From an uncultured Bacilli bacterium (GTDB lineage: Bacteria; Bacillota_I; Bacilli_A; RF39; UBA660), in assembly GCA_947630095.1 (NCBI GenBank), contig CANRGI010000084.1, positions 1 to 5,721 on the forward strand: a stretch of DNA of 5,721 bases, given 5' to 3'. Of the stretch, positions 1 through 5,670 are shown one piece after another. Each line of letters opens with the position of its first letter. Position 1 is the stretch's first letter. A program made the position numbers and the translations under genes. The notes under the pieces were generated by a model, which ran no database searches, had not been told where the DNA came from, and saw only the letters and a list, made by a program, of their open reading frames with translations.

Positions 1-95
1 ACACTTGAATACCTAGCCAAATGTGCTTGTTCTACTACATCTGTATACCACTTAGCAAAGTCTACATCTCTTCCAGTTATTGCTTTATTTTTCAT
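1..95 (-). CDS. proS: Prolyl-tRNA synthetase, N-terminal fragment (runs off the window)
   Basis: Cytoplasmic enzyme that attaches proline to tRNA-Pro. Only the first 31 codons and two bases of the next are present; the gene continues beyond the left edge. The visible peptide has the segment DFAKWYTDVV at residues 12-21, followed by a HLARYSSV stretch. This matches from memory the N-terminus of the archaeal/eukaryotic-like short ProRS class, where 'DFAKWYTDVV..A.LADYSPV' is typical. The ATG start at 95-93 is preceded by a strong Shine-Dalgarno (AAGGAGG at 106-100). A T-box sequence lies 47 nt upstream of the start codon, which fits a synthetase gene controlled by tRNA charging. The identification rests on about 31 residues plus this context, but both agree well. 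I cannot see the catalytic motifs because they lie outside the window. Confidence 0.9.
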   Translation of the reverse strand, partial: MKNKAITGRDVDFAKWYTDVVEQAHLARYSS

Positions 96-128
96 TTCTC
101 CTCCTTTAACAAAAATAAAAGAATAGTA

Positions 129-180
129 CTAAGGAATAAAAGCCACGGTACCACCCTTATTTATAATCATAAATTCCTTG
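129..180 (-). promoter_or_regulatory. T-box element in the proS leader, apparently lacking Stem I
   Basis: The minus strand at 157-143 reads AGGGTGGTACCGTGG, one base away from the conserved T-box AGGGUGGNACCGCG core. The TGGT at 153-150 would pair with the ACCA 3' end of uncharged tRNA, and tRNA-Pro has discriminator A73. TAAGG (159-155) can pair with CCTTA (133-129), giving an antiterminator-like helix with the TGGTACC bulge. Two competing helices are visible: AAGGAAT (179-173) with ATTCCTT (137-131), a perfect 7 bp that encloses the T-box; and TCCTT (135-131) with AAGGA in the proS Shine-Dalgarno. A T-rich stretch follows but there is no clear GC-rich terminator hairpin, so translational control is as plausible as attenuation. 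The odd point is the very short upstream leader, which leaves no space for a standard Stem I and specifier loop. T-box identity is strong; mechanism is inferred. Confidence 0.85.
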
Positions 181-193
181 TTTTTACACTTTT

Positions 194-222
194 ATATTAT
201 CACGTATAATACTTTTTTTCAA
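194..222 (-). promoter_or_regulatory. Predicted sigma-A promoter for proS
   Basis: On the minus strand, TTGAAA (222-217) is followed after exactly 17 nt by TAATAT (199-194). The -10 box is preceded by TG plus one base (TGATAATAT), an extended -10. Transcription would start near position 187, giving a leader of about 90 nt before the proS ATG. The same bases can also form a hairpin (GTATTAT, loop ACGTG, ATAATAT), so the AT-rich match could be partly fortuitous. The spacing and the position between the previous stop codon and the T-box support it. Confidence 0.6.
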
Positions 223-234
223 GGAAAAAATATT

Positions 235-1005
235 TTATATTTTTAAACTTAAAACACTATTTTTACTAGTAAATAAATTAGCCCCATCTACTTCATTTAT
301 AATGTAATTATTTTCTCTAAATTCACATACCCTATTATCCCAAGAATAATTTGCTTGTATTACTGCATTATTATTAAGAATATTTTTAAAGTTACTTAAA
401 AACTCTTTATATTCTTTAGCATTTATATTTAAATACATATATATATTTGATAAAAGCATTATATCATATTTACTATTTATTTTATTTTTAATTTCTAATA
501 AATCACTAATATACATTTTAGGTAATTCACTATTATTTAATATATTTTGTAATTTATAATAATTTTCTTCACTCAAATAAGGTATTATTCTATCACTCAT
601 TAAATCTTTATCATTTACTATAGTTCTAGTTAAAAGTATATCGCTAAATTTCTTTTTTATTTTATAAAAATTATCAAAATAATTCTTAACTTCATTAGGT
701 AAATACTTTCTAACTTTAACATAACTATTAGTATAATTTAATCTGTATTTTACAAAATAATTTATAAATTCATTATAACTTAATACTCTTATAGAATAAA
801 ATTTAAGTATAAAGTGATAAATAGTAGTAGCATTATTATCAAATAAAACTTCTTCCTTACTTCCATATAATTTACTAGCAAAATATTGGTCTCCACTACC
901 TAATACACTAACTACTTTTGCCCCGTCAAAATTATATAACTCTCTATAACTACTTAAATTCTCATTACTAAATGGATATACTTTACTATATATCATTAAC
1001 TCCAT
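235..1005 (-). CDS. DUF3419-like, SAM-binding Rossmann-fold protein (putative)
   Basis: A 256-residue soluble protein. Residues 31-39 (VVSVLGSGD) look like the first strand and glycine loop of a class I SAM-dependent transferase. An acidic residue, D56, follows at the end of the second strand (VLFDNN), where such enzymes bind the SAM ribose. The helix FILKFYSIRVLSYNEFINYF (65-84) and the later YDIMLLSNIYMYL segment (about residues 180-192) resemble the DUF3419/BtaA-like family as I remember it. BtaA-type members move a 3-amino-3-carboxypropyl group from SAM to a lipid head group. The substrate here is unknown and the link is pattern-based only. The gene overlaps the upstream gene by 10 nt, so both are probably one operon. 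The start is ambiguous: ATG at 1005 has AAGGGGG only 2 nt upstream, while an alternative ATG at 996 (residue 4) sits in a TAATG junction with the upstream stop. The protein is rich in Asn, Lys, Ile and Tyr, as expected from the base composition. Confidence 0.6.
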   Translation of the reverse strand: MELMIYSKVYPFSNENLSSYRELYNFDGAKVVSVLGSGDQYFASKLYGSKEEVLFDNNATTIYHFILKFYSIRVLSYNEFINYFVKYRLNYTNSYVKVRKYLPNEVKNYFDNFYKIKKKFSDILLTRTIVNDKDLMSDRIIPYLSEENYYKLQNILNNSELPKMYISDLLEIKNKINSKYDIMLLSNIYMYLNINAKEYKEFLSNFKNILNNNAVIQANYSWDNRVCEFRENNYIINEVDGANLFTSKNSVLSLKI

Positions 1006-1445
1006 TTCCCCCTTTTTAAAGCCATTATAGCATTTTCTCTAAATTCTTCTACACTTACTTCTTCACATTTCTCTCTTACACATACATTATTACTTAAATT
1101 AACACTATATCTTTTACCTTTAGTATAAATATCACTAATAGAATATATTTTATTTTTACTTAATACTTTATAATTTAATATTACTTTATTTTTAAGTATT
1201 CTTAATACCCCATCCATAGACCTATTATCATTTCCAACTACATATATTCCTGAAAAATAATAGCTATCTTTTCTTTCTTTAATATATAATTTCATTAAAT
1301 TACTTCTTTTATTAGTAACATTATTTATAGTAGTATTTACGAGTTCACTACTTTTTAAAATATACCCTAGTATCTTATCAAAATTCTCTTTATTACCTAA
1401 CATTACATAACTATCATTAAATAATATTTCTTCATTTCTATTCAT
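996..1445 (-). CDS. Hypothetical protein, first gene of the two-gene operon
   Basis: A 149-residue protein that I do not recognise. It has no signal peptide, no clear membrane segment and no cysteine cluster (only two Cys, in the CVREKCEE stretch near the C-terminus). The middle part alternates short hydrophobic and charged stretches (for example YYFSGIYVVGNDNRSMDGVLRI), suggesting a mostly beta-sheet fold. The C-terminus (SVEEFRENAIMALKRGKWS) looks like an amphipathic helix. The ATG at 1445 is preceded by AAGGGG with a 6-nt spacer, and a near-consensus promoter lies just upstream, so it is almost certainly expressed as the first gene of its transcript. Its stop overlaps the start of the DUF3419-like gene, suggesting a shared function, but none can be assigned. 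A link to the adjoining Tad system is not shown, because a terminator separates them. Confidence 0.8.
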   Translation of the reverse strand: MNRNEEILFNDSYVMLGNKENFDKILGYILKSSELVNTTINNVTNKRSNLMKLYIKERKDSYYFSGIYVVGNDNRSMDGVLRILKNKVILNYKVLSKNKIYSISDIYTKGKRYSVNLSNNVCVREKCEEVSVEEFRENAIMALKRGKWS

Positions 1446-1468
1446 ACACTACCCCTTTATAAGCATAT

Positions 1469-1497
1469 ATTATATCAAATTTGTACAATATTTTCAA
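1469..1497 (-). promoter_or_regulatory. Strong sigma-A-type promoter of the hypothetical/DUF3419-like operon
   Basis: On the minus strand, TTGAAA (1497-1492) and a perfect TATAAT (1474-1469) are separated by 17 nt. The bases before the -10 are TGA, which gives an extended -10 (TGATATAAT). The predicted start is near 1462, leaving a leader of only about 17 nt that contains the AAGGGG ribosome binding site. No operator or riboswitch is visible. The site lies directly downstream of the tad terminator, so the two transcription units are separated cleanly. Confidence 0.8.
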
Positions 1498-1505
1498 CTC
1501 TTTTT

Positions 1506-1529
1506 AAAAAATCGAAACATTAGTTTCGA
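1506..1529 (-). terminator. Rho-independent terminator of the tad operon
   Basis: Reading the minus strand, TCGAAAC (1529-1523), a TAAT loop and GTTTCGA (1518-1512) form a perfect 7-bp stem followed by six Ts (1511-1506). The stem starts one base after the tadC stop codon. The stem is short and only moderately GC-rich, as expected in this genome, but the stem, tight loop and T-run are complete. Confidence 0.85.
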
Positions 1530-1530
1530 C

Positions 1531-2226
1531 TTACATTATTAAATTGATTAATACAGGACTTAAAATTAATAGTAGTATTATAGGAATAAAGAATAAAACT
1601 GAAATAATACTTATCTTTATAGGCATCTTTGCTATTATTGCTTTAGCCTCGAATAACTTTCTTTCTCTTAAATAATCTACTTGATTATATAATGTTTCTA
1701 CTACTTCACTACCAAATACACTCGAGTGTGTTATATTTAATATTACATTATTTATAGTTTCACTAGGTATTCTTTTCTTCATATCAGTTAATGCTTCAGT
1801 TAAAGTTTTACCATAATTAGTCGCATCTAGTGTAACCCCAAATTCACGACTTAATTCACTATCTATATTTCTTACAGTAAGTTCTAAAGCCCCTTTTAAA
1901 TTCCTTCCTGTTTCTAAAGAAAGAGTTAATACTTCAAAAAAGAATAATGCTTCATACTCTAATTTAATACATCTTTTTTTAATTTTATTATCTAGTAGTA
2001 CATATTCACTACCTATATAAAATATTAATGTTATTTTAGGACTAACTATATAAGAATATTAACTAAATAATAAAGTAATAAAGAAAATAGCCAAACTTAC
2101 AACTAATCTAGTATTCATAAAATCTATTGGATCAACTTTACTAAATGAACCTAATAATGTAGTTTTCTTTTTTATTCTCTCTATACTTTTTTTAGTATAA
2201 ATTTTCTCTATAAATCTATTATTCAT
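1531..2226 (-). pseudogene. tadC: tadC, Tad pilus platform protein, interrupted by an in-frame stop
   Basis: TadC is an inner-membrane T2SSF-family protein that partners TadB as the platform of the Tad pilus machine. The frame begins at ATG 2226, overlapping the tadB stop as ATGA, and runs 55 codons (ending LAIFFITLLFS, a membrane segment). It then meets TAA at 2061-2059. Beyond it the same frame stays open for 175 codons to the TAA at 1533-1531. That part retains typical features: a basic segment KIKKR (81-85), the T2SSF-like EVLTLSLETGRNLKGALELTV (98-118), and a C-terminal membrane segment with a proline (about 206-228). Without the stop the protein would be about 230 residues, shorter than the roughly 300 usual for TadC. 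No ATG, GTG or TTG occurs in frame after the stop until ATG 1782 (codon 149), which has no Shine-Dalgarno. One changed base (for example TTA to TAA) explains the lesion. It could be a recent mutation, strain variation, readthrough or an assembly error. Confidence 0.8.
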
Positions 2227-3233
2227 ACATCTATCCTCATTATTCTCTTTATTATAAGTACATACATAATATATAACATACTGATAAGTAATAATACTAA
2301 TATACCAAGTTTAGTTTTAAATAAAGGGTTAAAATAACTAGGATTTAATACTATAATCATAAAACATACTATAAAAGGTATTGAAAGTAATACTTTATAT
2401 ACAAAATTACTAGAAGCAGTAGTAGTCTTTAATTCGTCATTAAGTTTCTTTTTATCAAAAAATTCTCTTTCTATACTTTTAAATACTTTAACTATATTAC
2501 CTCCTGTTTTATTAAGTAATGTTAATGATGTTGTAATAAACTTTGCTTCTTCTATCTCTACTCTTTTATAAAATCTATCAAATACAGTTTCTATTGTTAA
2601 ACCATAAGATAAATCTAAATATATTTTTTTAAATTCATCTCCTATAGCCCCATCTAATTCATTTTTAACTATTTCTATTGCTTGCATTATTGACATACCA
2701 CTTTTAAAAGAATTATTCATAATTATTATTGCTTTTAATAAGTCTTCACTAATTTGTTTTCTTCTTTTATTGTATTCTATTTTTAAGAATATATCTACTA
2801 TAAAGAAACCTATTAAAAAACTTATTAATATACCTACTAAAGAAATATTTACATATTGAAACATACAAGTAAGTATAAATAATACTGATGTACTTATACC
2901 TAATATAAATTTAACACTTACATAGTCCATACCCTCTTTTTTACTTATTTCTTCATATGCTATATGTTTATCATAATTTTTAGCATATCTTTTTAAAAAA
3001 GCACTTTTATTAAGTATTTTACTTACATTTTTAATTAATTTATTTAATTTTCTAAATAAATTATCAAATATACTACTTTCATTTACTACTAATCTTGGAA
3101 CAGTGTATTTTTGAAATTTGCGTTCAAGAGATATATTATGTCTAGCATTAATAAGACATATAATAACTGTAATTAATAAAATAATTACTATAATTTGAAC
3201 AACTAAAACTTCAACTATTACGCCTTGTTCCAT
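2223..3233 (-). CDS. tadB: TadB, Tad pilus assembly inner-membrane platform protein
   Basis: T2SSF-family membrane protein that, with TadC, forms the platform on which TadA drives pilus assembly. From the chosen start it has 336 residues, close to the usual TadB length. It has an N-terminal membrane segment (about 10-28), a basic linker (about 40-90), two membrane segments (about 105-125 and 128-148), a cytosolic helical T2SSF domain (about 150-270) and two C-terminal membrane segments (about 279-297 and 307-327). Family-like helices are FKSGMSIMQAIEIV near 176-189 and LLNKTGGNIVKVFKSIE near 239-255. I chose ATG 3233 because GAGGTG lies 6 nt upstream. The frame can be extended to TTG 3263, adding ten polar residues, but no good ribosome binding site precedes that codon. 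The gene overlaps the end of tadA by 23 nt and its TGA stop overlaps the tadC ATG as ATGA, both consistent with coupled translation. Confidence 0.92.
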   Translation of the reverse strand: MEQGVIVEVLVVQIIVIILLITVIICLINARHNISLERKFQKYTVPRLVVNESSIFDNLFRKLNKLIKNVSKILNKSAFLKRYAKNYDKHIAYEEISKKEGMDYVSVKFILGISTSVLFILTCMFQYVNISLVGILISFLIGFFIVDIFLKIEYNKRRKQISEDLLKAIIIMNNSFKSGMSIMQAIEIVKNELDGAIGDEFKKIYLDLSYGLTIETVFDRFYKRVEIEEAKFITTSLTLLNKTGGNIVKVFKSIEREFFDKKKLNDELKTTTASSNFVYKVLLSIPFIVCFMIIVLNPSYFNPLFKTKLGILVLLLISMLYIMYVLIIKRIMRIDV

Positions 3234-4581
3234 TTTTAGCACCTCTCTTTGTTTGTTTTTCAAAAATATAATCTATATCTGTAATACCTTTACCCTTAAG
3301 TTTTTCTAATACTTTAGGTACAAAATCATATCTAATAAATTCCCCATTTACAGCCCCCTTAGGTGTTATTCCATCTTGTTTAAATACAAATATATCTTTT
3401 AATATTATTGAACCATCTTTAATTTCTTCTAATTCACTTATACTTACAACCTTTCTTCTTCCATCACTAAGTCTCTCTATATTTATAACTAAATCTATTG
3501 CATTATATATATATTCTCTTATTGCTTTAATAGGAATATCAAGTCCACTCATAAGTACCATAGTTTCAAGTCTATTTAAAGCATCTACTCCCCCATTCGC
3601 GTGCATTGTAGTAAGACTTCCATCATGCCCTGTATTCATAGCCTGTAACATATCAAACGCTTCTTTCCCACGCACTTCACCTACTATAATTCTATCAGGT
3701 CTCATACGTAAAGCATTTATTACTAAATCTCTTATAGTTACTTCTCCAGCATTATCATAATTTACTACTCTAGTTTCAAGAGGTATAACGTGCTCTTGTT
3801 TAAGCCTTAACTCTGCAGCATCTTCTATAGTAACTATTCTCTCGTGTTCACTTATAAAACTACTTAATATATTTAAAAGAGTTGTCTTTCCACTACCAGT
3901 ACCACCACATATTATCATATTAAGTCTTCCTCTTACACACGCTTCTAAAAACCTAGCCATATAAGGTGTCATAGTACCAATACGTAATAAATCGTCTATC
4001 TCTCCTACACTTTTCTTAAACTTTCTTATAGTTATAACAGGTCCTTTTAAACTAAGAGGAGGTATAATAGCATTAATACGAGAACCATCTTTAAGCCTAC
4101 TATCTACCATAGGACTAGTCGCATCTATTGTCCTACCTAATGGTTGTATCATTCTTTGAATAGTTCTTATTATATGTTCCGAATTTATAAATGATACACT
4201 TTCGTCTTTTATTATTCCACCATCTATTTCTATATATATTTCATCTGGTCCATTTACCATTATTTCTGTTATATTTTTATCTTCTAATAATTCAGTTAAA
4301 GGTCCATACCCATTTATTTCATTATCTATTAAATGATATATATGATTTCTTTCTAAATTAGTTAAGTCATACCCTTCAATAGCCCTTTCTATCTCGTCTT
4401 CCATATATTCATTTAAACTTGCATCTTTAGGTATTTCAGTATCTAATAAATTTTCTATTATTTTAGTTCTAAGTTCGTCTAATAATACTTTATCTTTAAA
4501 TATTTCATAATCACTTAAAGGTACATTAACGTGTTTTTTATTTTCTATTTCAAATACATCTAATAAACTATTCTTCTTCAT
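3211..4581 (-). CDS. tadA: TadA/CpaF, Tad pilus secretion ATPase
   Basis: Cytoplasmic type II/IV secretion ATPase (CpaF/TadA family) whose hexamer powers assembly of the Tad pilus. The 456 residues match the family size. Visible landmarks in order: a helical N-terminal region (1-90); NGYGPLTELLEDKNITEIMVNGPDEIYIE (90-118), the classic start of the N-terminal ATPase domain; RLKDGSRINAIIPPLSLKGPVITIRKF (162-188); Walker A GGTGSGKT (226-233, catalytic Lys232); the Asp box TIEDAAEL (251-258); Walker B RIIVGEVRG (297-305, Glu302); and the His box TGHDGSLTTMHANG (317-330). All key residues are intact, so the ATPase should be active. The ATG at 4581 overlaps the end of the tadZ gene by 14 nt and has a GGAGGGGG-type ribosome binding site upstream. 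TadB and tadC follow directly, the standard tadZ-A-B-C order. No sign of truncation or unusual codon use. Confidence 0.97.
   Translation of the reverse strand: MKKNSLLDVFEIENKKHVNVPLSDYEIFKDKVLLDELRTKIIENLLDTEIPKDASLNEYMEDEIERAIEGYDLTNLERNHIYHLIDNEINGYGPLTELLEDKNITEIMVNGPDEIYIEIDGGIIKDESVSFINSEHIIRTIQRMIQPLGRTIDATSPMVDSRLKDGSRINAIIPPLSLKGPVITIRKFKKSVGEIDDLLRIGTMTPYMARFLEACVRGRLNMIICGGTGSGKTTLLNILSSFISEHERIVTIEDAAELRLKQEHVIPLETRVVNYDNAGEVTIRDLVINALRMRPDRIIVGEVRGKEAFDMLQAMNTGHDGSLTTMHANGGVDALNRLETMVLMSGLDIPIKAIREYIYNAIDLVINIERLSDGRRKVVSISELEEIKDGSIILKDIFVFKQDGITPKGAVNGEFIRYDFVPKVLEKLKGKGITDIDYIFEKQTKRGAKNGTRRNS
3240..3245 (-). promoter_or_regulatory. Ribosome binding site that decides the tadB start
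   Basis: The minus strand reads GAGGTG, then CTAAAA, then ATG at 3233-3231. The six bases match the anti-Shine-Dalgarno and the 6-nt spacer is ideal. The site lies inside the 3' end of tadA, so tadB initiation is embedded in the coding sequence of the gene before it. This favours ATG 3233 over the upstream TTG at 3263. Confidence 0.75.
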
Positions 4582-5338
4582 TTGTATCCCCCTCCATTAA
4601 CATATCTATAATCATTTTCATTGTATTATAGTCTTCCCTATATTTTCTATTAAAATGTTTAATAGTAGAAGGTATCTTACTTTCATAATAATATGAAGAT
4701 ATATCTTTAATAAATAAATCTTTACTAATCATATAATCCACATTCGCACCTATTATCTTCTTTATATCACTTAAACTAAAATACTTAGTTTTAAAATCTA
4801 TACTCATATTAAGTAATACTTTATAATTTTTTATATCTGAGTCATTAAATATATTTAATATACTTCTAGTATTTTTTAAAGTAAATACATCATTATCTAT
4901 TACAAATAATATTTTATCTACACTATCTAATGTAACTATACTAACTTCGTCCATCTTACTAGATGTATCTATTAATATAATATCATATTCATTTTTAACT
5001 TTTTCTATTATAAGAGGTAAATACCTAGCATTTATTTTATTACCTTGTCTTGGGTCTTTTGGTGCAGGTAAAATACTTAAATTGTCACTGTATTTATATA
5101 TGTAACTTTTAGTATCTTTAAATCTATTATTAACAATATCGTCAGTTATATGATAAACAGTTTCTTTTATATTACTATTTACCATCATACCTAATACACC
5201 TGTATGCATATCAAAATCAAGTAGTAATGTTTTATACCCTAAACTAGCACTTACTCCACCCATATTAAGTAAAAGAGTACTTTTTCCTATACCACCTTTA
5301 GCCCCATAAATACACATTGTTTTTCCAAGACTAGCCAT
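4568..5338 (-). CDS. tadZ: TadZ/CpaE-like ParA/MinD-family ATPase
   Basis: P-loop ATPase of the MinD/ParA superfamily, which in Tad systems localises the pilus machinery at the membrane or pole. The 256 residues begin almost at the ATPase domain: a deviant Walker A KGGIGKST (14-21, signature Lys14 and Lys19), the A' strand LLLDFDMHTG (38-47, Asp41 and Asp43), and Walker B IILIDTSS (120-127, Asp124). The conserved LSILPAPKDPR stretch at 87-97 is typical of CpaE/TadZ. It lacks the N-terminal receiver-like domain of Caulobacter-type CpaE, as many Gram-positive TadZ proteins do. The C-terminal 80 residues are variable, with no clear amphipathic membrane-targeting helix. ATG 5338 follows AAAGGA with short spacing and lies 17 nt after the TadE-like gene; the stop overlaps tadA by 14 nt. 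The position before tadA makes the Tad role far more likely than chromosome or plasmid partitioning, since no parB partner is present. Confidence 0.9.
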   Translation of the reverse strand: MASLGKTMCIYGAKGGIGKSTLLLNMGGVSASLGYKTLLLDFDMHTGVLGMMVNSNIKETVYHITDDIVNNRFKDTKSYIYKYSDNLSILPAPKDPRQGNKINARYLPLIIEKVKNEYDIILIDTSSKMDEVSIVTLDSVDKILFVIDNDVFTLKNTRSILNIFNDSDIKNYKVLLNMSIDFKTKYFSLSDIKKIIGANVDYMISKDLFIKDISSYYYESKIPSTIKHFNRKYREDYNTMKMIIDMLMEGDTNEEE

Positions 5339-5355
5339 TATTTCCTTTTTCCTTT

Positions 5356-5670
5356 CTATTCACAACTATTTATTTCTACACTGTATTCACTATACCCCAC
5401 TAGATTACCAAATATACTATCTATCTTATAACTAATTATAACACATTCTTGACTATTTTCGTAGTCTTTTCTTATCGTTTCTATTTCTATATCGTTTATT
5501 TTAAAATAATCTTTAATATCTATTTCCTCTTCTAAAGCATATTTAAGTAAATTCTTCCCCTTTATTTTAGCATTATACATAACCCCTACATCTATTATAT
5601 AAGCAAAAAATATAAGTACTAAAGGCAACATTATTATAAATATTAAAAGAGACTGTCCTTTTTTATTCAT
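5356..5670 (-). CDS. TadE-like minor pseudopilin
   Basis: A small membrane-anchored protein of 104 residues. It starts with MNKKGQSLLIFIIMLPLVL, the short basic tail plus hydrophobic segment (about 8-29) ending in DVGVMYNAK that is typical of TadE/TadF/TadG-like proteins. The remaining 70 residues form an outer domain with two Cys (76 and 103) that might form a disulfide. In the Tad system such proteins are minor pseudopilins processed by the prepilin peptidase. The Glu at +5 after the Gly in flp-type sites is not present here (Gly5 is followed by QSLLIF), so processing is uncertain. ATG 5670 has GGGTGAT about 6 nt upstream, and overlaps the end of the preceding gene by 8 nt. The gene is 17 nt ahead of tadZ. 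Whether it is TadE, TadF or an N-terminal-only TadG relative cannot be settled. Confidence 0.75.
   Translation of the reverse strand: MNKKGQSLLIFIIMLPLVLIFFAYIIDVGVMYNAKIKGKNLLKYALEEEIDIKDYFKINDIEIETIRKDYENSQECVIISYKIDSIFGNLVGYSEYSVEINSCE

Noticed and set aside
21..209. Plus-strand ORF of 62 codons antisense to proS and its leader
   Set aside because: It overlaps the proS start, T-box and promoter on the opposite strand, has low-complexity aromatic sequence and no ribosome binding site; it is a chance reading frame.
200..222. Hairpin GTATTAT-ACGTG-ATAATAT, with an AGTA-like motif on its 5' side, as a miniature T-box Stem I
   Set aside because: The possible 3' internal loop contains no proline codon, the stem is AT-only, and the same bases make a better promoter. 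It remains only a remote possibility.
226..244. AT-only hairpin AAAAATA/TATTTTT at the end of the 235-1005 gene as a terminator
   Set aside because: The stem is purely A-T and overlaps the stop codon in a low-complexity stretch, so it is weak. Such matches are expected by chance at this base composition.
1531..1782. Separate 83-residue gene starting at ATG 1782
   Set aside because: It is the C-terminal third of the tadC frame. There is no Shine-Dalgarno before this ATG and the tadC-like sequence continues upstream in the same frame.
3234..3263. Longer tadB from TTG at 3263
   Set aside because: It would add ten polar residues from within tadA without a good ribosome binding site, while ATG 3233 has GAGGTG at ideal distance.
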